From: Gelatoporia subvermispora B
Lineage: Eukaryota; Basidiomycota; Agaricomycetes; Polyporales; Gelatoporiaceae
Assembly (NCBI GenBank): GCA_000320605.2
Contig: KB445793.1
Span: 1,206,763-1,262,190 of the forward strand
DNA: 55,428 nucleotides
Direction: 5' to 3'
Shown: piece after piece, positions 21,264 through 32,785 of the stretch
How the letters are laid out: each line of letters begins with the position of its first letter
How positions within the stretch are numbered: position 1 is the stretch's first letter
Notes under the pieces: model-generated
The model's input: the letters and a program-made list of their open reading frames with translations, nothing else
Told to the model about the DNA's origin: nothing
Database searches by the model: none
Made by a program: the position numbers and the translations under genes

Positions 21264-23385
21264 TCACTGAGACTCCCCGTCTCCACCATCAACGTGAGCC
21301 TTATCGCTCTGTGGCATGGGTCAGTTGAACTATAATATTAAACATGGCTTAGGAGAGCTTACCGAGTCATCGAACTCGTTACGGGAACGCACGGTGTCCA
21401 ACTCGATGGTCATCGCATGAGCGGGCTAAAATAAACCACCGTTAAACATGGAGTGTACATGTCATGCATGATTCACAACATGCCTTGCTGCCGGTGTTGA
21501 ACTGGAGGCCGCCACGGGTGGCGTTGTTGCCCGATGGGACGACACTAGCCGTGATAGAACCAGTGGTCTTGGTGTGGTTCTGGTTCAGGCTCTCCTCCTC
21601 GTCAACACCACGTCCACGGAAGGAGTTGCGGAAGTTGAGCCTGATTGGAACACAGCTTGAGCAAACAGCGCCAGTCAGATACAATGGACACGTACATGGA
21701 GAGCAAGCTGTTGATGTAGACTGCAGGACCGATCAGAACATGGTAAAGGTATGCCATTCTGGGACGCACCCTTGCTCAAACTGAAATGGAAGATCACCCA
21801 AACTTGCTCCCAAATCTGGTTGACCGGCATAGCGACGAAGATGATCAAGGTGACGATGTGGAAGATACTGGGTGTAATTGTCGTCAGTTTTAGCAGATGT
21901 GAATCTAGTGAGTGACGAACGTGAAGCAGGAACCACGGTTGAAGGTGTAGACAACGAATGTCTGGAAGGCGTCCTTAGGCCTGTACATCAATCCGTGAGC
22001 TCGGCTATATGCAATGATGCTATAAGACTTACTCCTTCATGCCAGGGTTGCGGGAAGGCTGGAGCATGTAGCACAGGGTGCCAACGATAATGAGATCGTT
22101 CACAATGTACAGAGCATCCTGTATCGCGACGAAAGCCTTGATGCCGGGGGTGATGAACTGCGCAAACCATGGTTGACCAGAGCTAGCGAGAGTGATGCGC
22201 GTTCAGCGGGGATGAGGCACACGAATAGTGTTATTCTTACATCTTGACAGCAGCGACTAAGATTGGAAGTCAGCTTCAGACTTGGAATCGAATGATGGTG
22301 AGCATGTGGACTTACTGAGACCCATGACTAACGGTCGCCTCTAATTTCAATATTGACTTTTCCAGCAATACGGCATGCACTTACCAAGGGCACCGCACGC
22401 CAAGGTCGCCTGTCAACAATGTGAGACTCGACCTCTCATGGCGATATAATCAATGGCAGACGCACCACAATCGCGGGAAGAACCGGGCTCTTGGGGTTGA
22501 CTGTGCGACAGTTAACCTAGTGATAATTCGCGCAGGGACAGAACAGACCTTTCCAAATGCGGGATGCATAGAAACTGTGGTGCTATCAGAATACCGAGCA
22601 GTAATGAACATGCGCGGGAGTCTTACAGCTGCACAGTGAAAATAGCGAAGGTCTAGAAGACGCAGTGAGATAAGCAATGGGTGAATATCAAACGAAGAAT
22701 ACTTACCGCGAGCGCGTTCTCAGCCTATAGGGAATTTACATGACTTAGCTTCCTGACGAACATTCTCATAGCTACGACTTACGACGAAAGTCCTAGGAAG
22801 GAAAATTGTTAAAAAATACATAAGCACTGATAGCTGGTGCTCACTTGGTCATATCCAGCTCGCTGAACGAGGCCATGAAACTTGTAATAAGGAAGTAATA
22901 AACCCTATGACAAAATCAGTCGCGTCATATATGCGCATATAGTGAGGTCTAACTCACGTATGCGATACTGGCATTCATACATTGTCAGTCAGAGACTTGA
23001 AAACGCCGCATATAGTGTGCTTACACAGTGTGGTTGTTGCAGTATCAACCGCCCTTTACCCAACCATCAATATCCGCCCCACTCCTGCACCGAGACAAAC
23101 AACATACCATAGCAGCGAGATCTGAGGGACGAGTCAGCACATGATCCTCGAGAGAACAGAATGAAGTGCTTACAGCACCCCTTGACCAGAAGGAATCCGC
23201 AGGGAAGCGGGAATAGTACATGTATGCCTCTGCAGTCGCGATTAAAATCCGGGCGGTATCGCCGAAAGCTGGATGTACATACGGAAGAAGGTCAAGCCAT
23301 AGATGGTGACGGCAAAGACGAAGCCGATGAGGAGGACACCAAAGGTCTGGTTGAGCTCGTGGGGGGTCATCCCGACGGCGCTCAT
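21264..23385 (-). CDS. DUF6534 integral membrane protein with 21 small exons
   Basis: The start is MSAVGMTPHEL at 23385, followed by a membrane segment, then short exons that link in frame. In order they carry YYSRFPADSF, ISLLWAVDTATTTL, LSHT, VYYFLITSF, TFAIFTVQLFYASRIWK, VNPKSPVLPAI, PWFAQFITPGIKAF, DALYIVNDLIIVGTLCYML, ITPSIFHIVTLIIFVAMPV, VYINSLLSM, LNFRNSFRG and a hydrophilic tail ending HVDGGDGESQ at 21264. The N-terminal seven-helix layout with the NSLL..LN.R motif after the last helix is that of DUF6534, a large family in Agaricomycetes of unknown function. Three exons are 10-12 nt long. One intron (21483-21426) needs a GC donor (AAG|GCATGT). Total length is probably about 330 aa; I did not sum every exon. 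Confidence 0.8.
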
Positions 23386-24151
23386 GATGGGCAGAGGTAA
23401 TGAACGACTTGGGCGGGGAAAGTGGTGAGATGGCGGCCGGGCGCTGCAGAGTCGGGCGTTGCGTGCGGAGGACGCTCTTTAGACCATGTCCACTCTTCGG
23501 CTAATGCCGATCACCGCACGCAAGCAGACGCGGCTTTCGACAAATCTTCGCGACAACTTTCAGGACAACCGCGTCGCAACCCTCGCCACGGCTCCTCGCG
23601 GTCTCGAACGACAGAGTAACGAGGAGGCTCCCCATACTCTTCATAGGCTCTCCATGTGACATCCACGAGAGGAGCTGCAGCAAGTGCACTTGCATTTCCC
23701 GGGAACAATCCGCGCAAACTGCATCTGTCGGCTAGAGACACCACTTTGAAGAAACATCAGGCAGTAGCAGACTAGAGGCGACTTGACGAATCTCAAATCT
23801 CGTTCCTGGCAGCTTCTGTCGACTTATGTACTCGAGGATTGTCGACTTTCCCACATACCGGCGACCCGACTCCCTGATAGCTGTCGAGGATGATCATCAC
23901 GCGGAACCTGTCGACTTCGAGATTGACAGATCTCTGTTCTTAGCAGTAGGGTTGCCCTCGACTGCTGCTGGCGTCTCTCAACAAAAGCACATGGATGCAG
24001 AACACAAGTCTACAAATCAATACGCCTATCGTACAAAATGCTAGTTCCACACATCTCGGGAGACAAGAGCCGAATGCGCTGTGTTTGGACCCGTCCGCAA
24101 TTCACTCAGGCCTCAATATCGACTTTGTTCTGTGTTCAACGTGGTGAGCAA
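23386..24151. other. Intergenic region upstream of the DUF6534 gene
   Basis: Both neighbours are on the minus strand, so this holds the promoter of the DUF6534 gene. Frames present on both strands look like chance. Nothing else seen. Confidence 0.5.
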
Positions 24152-24617
24152 TTACCTTCCGCCCCAATTACCAGCTGGAGGTACCTTGTAGAATGCGACA
24201 TAGCCTTTGATGGAGTTGGCCTTTTCCTTTGTCTCAGGATAGTACCTGGAGTGGGCGTCAAGTCGAATGTAAGGTAGAGATCCTTCGCGATTAGTGCTCA
24301 CCAGGCAACATCCTTCACAGTATTTCCATTAATAGTTGCGTCGTAATAAGCGGCAGTTCTGGTCGAGGCTCAGCATCACGCATTACACAAACTCGGTCCA
24401 GTCGGTGACTAACCCTTTCCAGGGACAAACGGTGCTTTGTGATGAAGATGTCAGATGTCTGCACTATACGTAAACAAAGCGCATATAGTCACCTCGTAGA
24501 AGAGGGAGAGAAAACCTCTTTGTTCACGGAGCTCGGAGGAAAGTAGTGGTTGTTCTCGACGACAATAGTGTCGTTGGACTCTGCGAGCACGACGCCGTTC
24601 TTAGTAACCTTCACCAT
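24152..24617 (-). CDS. DUF427 domain protein
   Basis: Four exons: 24617-24493, 24434-24414, 24358-24302 and 24245-24152; 99 codons, 98 aa. The whole protein is one DUF427 domain: MVKVTKNGVVLAES, then VVENNHYFPPSSVN, the signature TVCPWKG, AAYYDATINGNTV and VAWYYPETKEKA, ending AFYKVPPAGNWGGR. The length matches the single-domain form. The biochemical role of the family is not established as far as I know. Exon 2 is only 21 nt; its boundaries were set by the TVCPWKG motif. The start faces the carrier gene, 315 bp away and divergent. Confidence 0.85.
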
Positions 24618-24932
24618 AATGTAAAGTTGATATGAATGTGATGGGGGTTGGAATCAAATCACAAATTCAGAGGATCGCTGGTCTTATATGGATACTTCTG
24701 CGACGTGAGCTTGCGTGACGGGCACGTTGTAGAGCTCAGTAATATTGGTCGATAGATTATACATAAACCCGCAGAGACGCCTGGAGGAGCGCCAGAATCT
24801 GTAAGCCCCAAACACCGCCACTGACCAGAGATTACACCTCATACGACCTCAACCACCCAGACGACACCTCCAGCACTCTCTCTTTCTCTTTCTCTCTCTG
24901 GCGCGAGGCGTCGCGTCTGCATCAGCCCCGGA

Positions 24933-26203
24933 ATGTGGTCTGGCGCGAACAGCATGGTCGGTGAGCACGCCCCAACCCGCAAAATTCACCGCGCCCGTGC
25001 TGACTCGCCCCAGCGGGCGCAGGCGGCGGGCTCGTCGCCAGCATCGCGACGTGCCCCCTAGACGTGATCAAGACAAAGTTGCAGGCCCAGCATGCCGTCC
25101 GCGGCCAGATCGGATACCAGGGCGTGGCCGGTGAGGGGTTTACTCGGCCTACTAGGTAGCCCGTCCAGCGGCTGGCTTAACGTGCGTCCTACCAAACTGT
25201 TCGCTTGCAGGCACCGTCAAGTCGATCCTCAAGCACGACGGCATACGCGGCATGTACAGAGGGCTCGGGCCGACGATCCTGGGCTACCTCCCGACGTGGG
25301 CGATATATTTTGCGGTGTACGACGGGATCAAGAACTACTTTGGCGCGACGCCCATGGATGATGTCGGCGAGGCTGTGCGACATGTTTATCCTGCTGCACA
25401 GGTCAAGGGCTACCAGCCCCTCTCGCGAGAGCATCCGTGGTCGCTGCACCTCTTCTCCGCTATGGCCGCAGGCGCTACAAGCACAGTATGCACCAATCCC
25501 CTATGGGTTATCAAGACTAGATTTATGGTGCGGCGGTCGTGTGATCAGTGCGCCGGTTACTGACGACGACGTTACTAGACTCAGCCGCGTACTGAGACTC
25601 GGTATCGACATACTCTAGACGCTGTGCGCACGATATACCGGACAGAAGGCGTGCGCGCGTTTTTTCGCGGGCTGCTGCCCAGCCTGCTAGGCATTTGCCA
25701 TGTCGCTGTACAGTTCCCCTTGTATGAGTATCTAAAGAGGACATTCCGAAGTGCGTGTCGCGCTGTGCATCGCCTTCCCTCGGCCCTGACGATCCGTGTT
25801 CAGAGCATAGTCCACCAGGTGAAGAACTGCCACCAAGAAAAATCCTCATATGCTCCGCCATCTCGAAGATGACCGCGTCAATAGCCACCTACCCGCACGA
25901 GGTCGTGCGAACTCGGCTACAGACGCAGAAGAGACCGCTGGTGAAGGATCCCAATGCGCCACCAGCCCGCATACCTCAGGGTGGGATCGTCCGAACGACG
26001 AAGAATATCATTATGGTAGAAGGCTGGAGAGGGTTGTACAAGGGTCTTTCAGTGAACCTCGTCCGGACAGTGCCGAACAGTGCGGTGACGATGCTAACGT
26101 GAGTCCACCGACCTCGTAGAACGTCGTCCTGTGCTCACAACAGTCCTACAGCTACGAATTGATATTGCGACACCTCAACCGGCACGCCCCGGAGTCGCAT
26201 TAA
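24933..26203 (+). CDS. Mitochondrial carrier, NAD+/pyrimidine/folate group
   Basis: Six exons (24933-24960, 25014-25130, 25211-25527, 25579-25750, 25819-26098, 26152-26203) give 322 codons (321 aa), the normal length for SLC25 carriers. The three repeats each show the carrier signature: PLDVIKTKLQ, PLWVIKTRF and PHEVVRTRLQ, each starting a paired-helix repeat. The block RGLGPTILGYLPTWAIYF is typical of the subgroup with the yeast NAD+ carriers YIA6/YEA6, the pyrimidine nucleotide carrier RIM2 and the folate/FAD carriers. I favour NAD+ transport because PLWVIKTR and the PHEVVRTR third motif resemble YIA6, but the substrate is inferred. The protein would lie in the inner mitochondrial membrane. 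Confidence 0.88.
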
Positions 26204-27365
26204 TCATGCACCATCGCTAGACACTTGCTCCGCTCCGCTGTACGTATCTCAGTGCATAGAGGTCACCGGTTTTTCGCCCCTGGGACGCCGCATTGTAGCA
26301 TATACCACAATCCTTTTGTCTTATGTGTTTTCCGCCCTGTTGACATAATAGCACCTTCTGCTCGCATTCAAACACGATTGGTTCACTTAAAGGTCAGCGC
26401 GAGACGCCCCGGACACCACTACCGATCTGCAGCGTGTTGCGCCGTTGCGGTGGGTCCCGGAAGACCACGTTCTCTTCATACTGCGACGCTTATCGCGGAG
26501 GCTATTGTGATCCTCGCGCCGGGAAGCACTGGTGCATACTCGTGTCTTCCCGCGAGCTGTGGGCGCTCCGAACAGTATCTCATTTACGCCTCACTTCGGA
26601 GACCCTGCGTTCAACACACCGCGGTGTTCCTGCCTCGCTGGGTTTCGCGGCCGTGCCCTGGCCGCGCCCCTCACCGCATCCTGCCATGCGATCACTGTAC
26701 GAGGCGCCGTGGCGCCGTATGACGCCAGCGAGCCCAGTGACGGCCAACGGCCGTCGACACTCCACACGGCTCCTCCTGACGGTGAACGAGGGTATCTTTG
26801 GATTATGAGAGTCATACAGGGATAAGAATAGAACGGGGCCAGCCGGCGTACACGTCTATCTTCCCGCGATAGAGGGAGAGCATACGGGGGCAATGAGCGT
26901 GGGGCGCCGTGCACGCGGCGCGCGGCGAGTTGGTCGGACATGTGGCACCATAGGGAGCGGGGACGGACGCGGGGGGCTGACAATTCTATGCATCGTTACG
27001 AACCACGGCGGGGCTAGCCGGACAGCATGCAGAGCGGCGCGGGGGCGGGAAGGAGGGGACGGCCCCGGGGGGCCAGCGGGTTCCAAGAACACGTAGCGGT
27101 ATGGCTGAAAGGTCCGTAGCGTAGCAGTAATGGAAGTGCGTAGCTATGAAGTAGGCGGGTCCGTAGAAAACAAGTGCGAAGTATACGACGGAATAACGGG
27201 TGAAGCGAATAATGCACAGGGAAACAACGAGGAAGTGCGAAGAATACATAGCGCGGCGCGAGACGGCACGCTGCAAGTAATCGAACAGCGGGCGAGATCA
27301 GAATACAACATCCCGGGTGGGGAAGCGGGAAGGCAGGGCGGGCGAGAGGTGGCGCGCGGACCGTG
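26204..27365. other. GC-rich intergenic region
   Basis: This stretch between convergent genes is open in several frames at once, the mark of GC-rich non-coding DNA. None of the frames looks like a protein family. I see no repeat or RNA gene. Confidence 0.5.
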
Positions 27366-29264
27366 TTAGTGCGGATAGTCCTGCGCCGTCTCGTTATCGT
27401 CGTCTTCAGCGTCACTCAGCGTCTCTACTCTGACACCGCGCGACGAGCTGACACTCCGAATATCCCTCCCCTCCTCCGCTAGCTCCTGGTTGAGTAGCCG
27501 GTCTGGATTCTGTGATGGCCCCACGCCGTTGTCATCTGGGCTCTCGCCTTCCTCCACCGGCCGGCTCGCGAAGTCGGGTTTCCGTAGCGCCGCACGGAAC
27601 GCGTCCGCCATGATCGCCGCGTCTGCACCGGAGAACGGTGCCGCCTCACTGCCTGACACTGTCGACGCGCCGTCGTGTGCGTCTGCTGATGCTGGCCGGT
27701 GCGCGCCCGCCGCAGCCCCTGCAGCAGCGCCTAGCGCAGCGCCGCCGAGCAGTGGAGACTGAGGCCCCTGCGGTGCGGCGGCAGCCATCATCGGTGTTGA
27801 CGAGCCCATCGAGCCGCGGTGCGACAGCATGCTGTTCCGGCGGTTACGCAGGCGACGCGAGATGAAGAACGCAAGGATGCCAGTCGCGACGAGCGCGAAG
27901 AAGCCGAGCACGACGATGACTGCGATCGCCCAGTGTGGGAAATTCGACCCGCCGTTACCAGACTGCACGGAGCCCGCGCCGCTGGTTGCAGAGCCCGACG
28001 CCCCTGGTGCTCCTGAGCTGAGCGTTTGGCTGGGGGAAGAACCCGTCGAAGTCAAGGTTGCACTCCGGGATGCTGCTGCTGCAGACGCAGATGCGGCGGA
28101 CGCGGCTGATGCGGAGGAGGCTGACGCTGCTGATGCTGATGCTGCCGCAGCAGTGGAGGACATGGACGCGATGATGGAATCCGCAAACGTCGTCTCTACG
28201 CGTGGAGGTCAGATGAGCGGATGCGTAGATGCATCGAAAGACTTACGGAGCGCGGTGAAGGTCGCCTGATGGAGCGCGTTGTCTATGCCTTGGCTGGCGG
28301 GTGTAATCACCCAATAAAAGAGGAATGGTATGGATGTGCCGTCGAACATGTTCCCGCGACTCCCCCACCAGGTATCATTGACTTGCCGGGTGATGAAGCC
28401 AGCTTGATCGGTCGGATTGGGCTCATTAGTGATATTAAGTACCATTTCTTGTGAATCCCCATGGAAAAGAAAGATGTCGACGAGATTTGTTTGTGCATAC
28501 TGGGGTAAACGGCTGTTCCCTACAAATCGATGAGAATTATTGAGCTCGAATGGCTACAGGAGGAGCTGTGATACTCACAGACAAATGTTGCCCACTGATG
28601 TTGCGGCACCGTTGTGTTCGACAACGGCCAACACGAGAGCACGTCGTTGCCAGAATCCAATTCACACTGGGTCTCGGCTGCCGCTGTTTGAAGAGGCTGC
28701 GGTTAGACCACTGGCGATGTGACATAGTGAGAGAGAGAGAGAGAGAGCGTAGCAAGCAAAGCTGAAACGACCACTGGGCGCTTTAGGCAACAACGGCGGC
28801 GGTGCGCAGACCGTGATACCCGTCTTCGATGGGAGACACAGCAAGCTCATGATAGTATGGTTGCCCAACGAGAATACTAGAGAAGATAAGCAGTCGACCA
28901 AGAGGGGGTCGCGAGTGACGGTAGAGGTATCATGACGACATACTGCACGAGATAGCCAACCCAGTCAATGCGCGACGTCCCCGACACGACTACGCGCCGC
29001 CCAAAAACCAAACAAGAACGTAGCCCGGGTTGGAAAGTCCAACTCACCAACTTGCTGTGGGTCTGCAACCACTACGCCAGCAGAACTGGACGAGTTGTCG
29101 TCCTGTCTGGCGGCACGGTGGGAGCGCGCGTTGGCGGCATGATCTGGTTCTGGTGGTGGTGGTGGTGCCTGTTGTCGCCTGCGCTTGAGAGACTTCGCGG
29201 GGGGTGATGGCGGGGGTGTCTGCGCTGGGAATGGCGATGAGAGGTCTCTCGAGCTCGAGGACAT
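27366..29264 (-). CDS. Single-pass membrane protein with conserved ectodomain (N-terminus unresolved)
   Basis: The C-terminal exon (about 28213-27366) codes a Ser/Ala-rich stalk of about 60 residues, one membrane helix (WAIAVIVVLGFFALVATGI), a basic stop-transfer RRLRNRR, and a long acidic cytoplasmic tail ending ETAQDYPH. Upstream exons read in frame: CELDSGNDVLSCWPLSNTTV, then LVDIFLFHGDSQEMVLN, QVNDTWWGSRGNMF and FYWVITPASQG before LQTTFADSIIASM, which leads into the stalk. The pattern (two Cys, W-W-G, N-glycosylation sites) fits an ectodomain family I have seen as hypothetical proteins in Agaricomycetes. The true start is unclear: frames reach to 29264, but a signal peptide nearer 28850 is equally possible. 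Function unknown; a cell-wall sensor is a guess from architecture. Confidence 0.65.
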
Positions 29265-31153
29265 GTAGCGAGCGAGGTGGTGGTGACGCTGGGGAATGAC
29301 GAGGTTGACGCGGGGCCGAGGGGAGATGGGGTGGGAGGATATGGCCTCAGTCGCATATCCCAGGACCGAGGGTGCAAGGCCCTGCGTTGAGCGGATCGTC
29401 GGGGACGACGTGGGCGGCGGCGGGGAGAACGACGGGGGGAGCGGCGAGGAAGACTACGGGTGGAGGGACGTCGACATCAGAGAAAACCCTGGGAGACGCC
29501 GCAAACACAGACAACCCGGGCCTTGTCCGGTCTTCTTCGCCACTTTCTCGCCCGTTCCCTCGCTTTTTCCCTCTCTTTCCTCACGCTAATTATTCTCGTA
29601 TATTTTTGTCTACCCCGCCTCGATGCTAGTCCATGTCGCCGCCGCCGTTGCTGGCAGCGAGGAGGCATTCGCTGCGCACGCTCGCGCACGGCGTCGAGGA
29701 GCCGTGCGGCAGCAGTTCACACGCGCGGGCGAACCACGACGGCAAGGAGCCGCCGTTGAACCGGTGGATCCAGCTCCCGCCCACTCGCTCTCCCCTTACG
29801 TTGTGTCCTGAAAATCTCTGACGCCCCGGCCAGCGTGACTGCTTCGGCCGGCGCATGCGGATGTCTCGCCCAAAACATTGCAATTCAATTATTGCATTTC
29901 AAAAAGTCTATTGTCAACGCCTCCTCTCCGTCTGCGGCTCCGACGTCGAGCAAACAAGGCGCAAGTGCCGAGGCCGCAGATAGTGCGAGGCGGGGGACAG
30001 GCGCAAGTTCGCGCGCAAACACGATGTGCAGACAAGAGGCTGGCAGCAGCTGATCGGCGCCCCTCGCCAGAGACGGCGGGGTCTATTCCCCTTCGAGAAA
30101 TTTCGAGCGCATTGGACGGCCGAGGCAGGGCACCCGACCAGATGAACCCTGCGCGAAGCGACTACACCGCGCTCTAGGCCCTTGTTTGATTCTTGTGCGA
30201 CGCTACGATGCTCCTGGGATTACTTCGGCCCTTGTCCATCTGCTTCTCAAACGCCGGCCATCTCTCAAATGTTCGGCGGCAGATATCAGTCAACAAGACT
30301 TGACTGTCCTGTCGCCGCCCGTATACATCTGCCTAGGATCATACTCAGCTGTGACGCTGGGAACGGATGGCATGGCACGATGCGCTCTCTGTTGACCGAG
30401 TAACGACGGTGCGACTGCGCGGATGTCCTTCGACATGCCCAGGCTCGCGTGAGCGCTGCGTGAATGCTCCCCTGACAATCCGTGCTAAAGTTGCCTTCTA
30501 ACCTGCGGCATGGGCTCTGCCGGACGCCTTGCACGCGTACGACGACGAGTCCCAAGGCTCCCAAGGCTCCTGCATGCCGCTTTGAGCGAATCACAAGGAC
30601 AAAAACCCAGCGCAGAGCAAAGCCGCGCGCCTTCGCGCACGCGTGGACGAGAGAGCCTCATGGCTGCTGTCACTTCCGGATGCCGTCTTCCGCGCTGCCT
30701 TCACACCAGATTCATTTCGCTTATTTCGCTACTTGTACCCTGCGGTCCGGACGCATGGCATGTCACAACGCGGTCGTGGACTCCGAGAAGGTGCCGTTTC
30801 GGTGCATACCGGGGCCAGCAGCAATCCGGTGCACTCTGCGTAAGTGTGCCTGAGGCCCGTGATGATATGCATCTGAGCATGTATCTTTTTGTTGAGACCA
30901 TGCTGCAACAGCATAATTGGCATAGTTCGCTATGATTTTGATGTGTCGAATATCATGGCATGGATATCATGGCAGATTTCCCGAGTAGTGCCTCGATGGG
31001 ATACTGACTGGCCATATCATACAAATACACCTGGATCGAACACTGCATTATGATGATTGCAAGCGTAGCCTCTCGTTCTAAACTCACATATCGGTGTCTG
31101 CTTGATTCCTGATCCAGCATCCATATCTCAGTGCGGCTACCACCCAACGCCGC
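29265..31153. other. Large intergenic region
   Basis: No frame in this 1.9 kb resembles a known protein. The left third is GC-rich and the right part has average composition. It includes the upstream region of the membrane-protein gene. Nothing else supported. Confidence 0.45.
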
Positions 31154-31561
31154 TCATGCATCCGCCAACCAGCCCTCCTCCTGCAGCCCCTTCATCGCCT
31201 CACCCCAGCTCTGGCCCTCCTCCTTCCGCGCCTCCCTTACATCCGCAATGTTCTCCTTGCCCAGGTGCACCCACTCGCCGTCGCGCGGCCCGTGCAGGTG
31301 CACGCACCCGGGCAGCTCCGCGACCCATTTGAATACGCCTCCCGCCGCGAGTGCGGGCGCAGTGCGCACTTTGAGTAGCCATACTGACGAGGTGTCCTTG
31401 AAGAACAGGTCGGCTGTCTTCGGAATCTGCGCCGCGTCGGAGAGGTGGATGAATCCGTCGGTCGCGTCCAGCTCGCTCAGGGGGAGCGTCTCGGGGAGCG
31501 GCGAGGGCGGCGCGGAGGGCGCGATTTTGAAGACGTACGGCGGGAGAGGCTTGTCGGACAT
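31154..31561 (-). CDS. DUF952 domain protein
   Basis: A single exon of 135 aa. The start MSDKPLPPYVFKI was chosen because the DUF952 fold begins directly after it; an upstream in-frame ATG (31657) would add 32 low-complexity residues. The domain features are all present: YVFKIAP, LPLSELDATDGFIHLSDAAQ, ADLFFKDTSSVWLLKV, KWVAELPGCVHLHG and the tail EEGQSWGEAMKG. The family is small and widespread; its fold is related to ADP-ribosyl-handling proteins but the role is not known. No intron, unlike its neighbours. Confidence 0.85.
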   Translation of the reverse strand: MSDKPLPPYVFKIAPSAPPSPLPETLPLSELDATDGFIHLSDAAQIPKTADLFFKDTSSVWLLKVRTAPALAAGGVFKWVAELPGCVHLHGPRDGEWVHLGKENIADVREARKEEGQSWGEAMKGLQEEGWLADA

Positions 31562-32785
31562 CGTTGCAGATGAGTACGGGAGTTGGGTTGGGGGCGTGTA
31601 CTGTCTCTGAGACTGTCGGTTGGGAGCCTGGGAGAGATTGAAGGCTGGTGCGCGCAAAACACCTCGCGTCGTACGAATCCACGCGATAGCTGCTCAGCCC
31701 TTTATTGCACTCTCCGCATATTTCGAGTAACGCATGTCATATCGGGGACTTGACGTCCCTGACTAATGTTAACGCAATATGATAGCTCCCATCGAATGAA
31801 CAGGGTACTTCACGGAGGGACTGGCACGACTTCAGATTGCCAGGAAAGGTGAATTCGCTCACGTGGACAGTACGCGATCTTCGTGTTCGTCGTGTCCGAA
31901 TTTGCAATCATCATGGACTACGTTAGCTTTCTTCCACTGCTTGATCGCCATCGTAGGAATGACCTCGAGATACTTGTGAGAGGCCTGTGAAGTTCTCTCT
32001 TCGATGTTGAACAACCGAAGCCTATGAGCGCTTACTAGCTACCAGGCAAGTTAACTCACTCAATCCAGCTTCGCTTGATGCCACGCAGAAGCGATATTCT
32101 TCCTCATTGGCACCTTCCTGTGCTCTGTGCATTCTTCTTAATGCGGTGCACTACAGCTTGCATTCAGCCGACTTCTCGTAGAGTTTAGGCTGTTCATCAA
32201 CAACTCAAATGCCGTGGTAGTTCGCGGGTCCAATTACCGGCATATGTTTCACCCTGGCTTCAGGTACAGCTTGCACAGCTACAGTCTATAGACATCTCCA
32301 CAAGCGAAGGCGTTGGCTGGGCGTGCGCAGTGATCACATTCTCCTCGCCGGAGGCACGCTCGCAAAAGCAGTCCAGATCCGCGACACTACCGGCGCAAGA
32401 CCTGGGTCGCGAATGTTGGGCCCTCAATCACGCACATTTCCATTCCTCAGAGACTTCCGTCGCACTAGCAGATTGGACTATAGCAGAAGTCTAGGATCGG
32501 GTTACTGACTCTGTCCTCTCCGACGCGGCTTACCACGCGGGGCAACAATTACAGGGCCTGCCACTTTGCGTCCGCGGCAATTGCCCCGACGTCCGTACCT
32601 GACCTGTACGCGCTAAAGTCATATCCGCCTCGATATGTTCCTTGAAAATGGACCTGTACCTGTTCTGGAGCATCTCCTTTTTTTGAGTCGGCTTGTGCAC
32701 ACCACCGACATTGTCGTATAAAAGCTCGAAATGATACTCCGAAGGCGTGCATTGACTTCCGCTGGTGTAACTCCTCGCCTTCCGC
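31562..32785. other. Intergenic region between divergent DUF952 and patatin genes
   Basis: About 1.2 kb holding both promoters. No gene recognised. A 61-codon plus-strand frame at 32323-32508 has no support. Confidence 0.45.

Noticed and set aside
24459..24492. 34-nt intron in the DUF427 gene
   Set aside because: Extending to the acceptor at 24435 gives 58 nt and joins directly to the family motif TVCPWKG.
26225..27365. Several frames of 80-165 codons between the carrier and the membrane-protein gene
   Set aside because: Different frames are open over the same GC-rich DNA and none resembles a protein family.
28726..28748. GA dinucleotide run as a functional element
   Set aside because: A simple (GA)n microsatellite of about 22 bp near the unresolved N-terminus; nothing points to function beyond pyrimidine-rich sequence before an acceptor.
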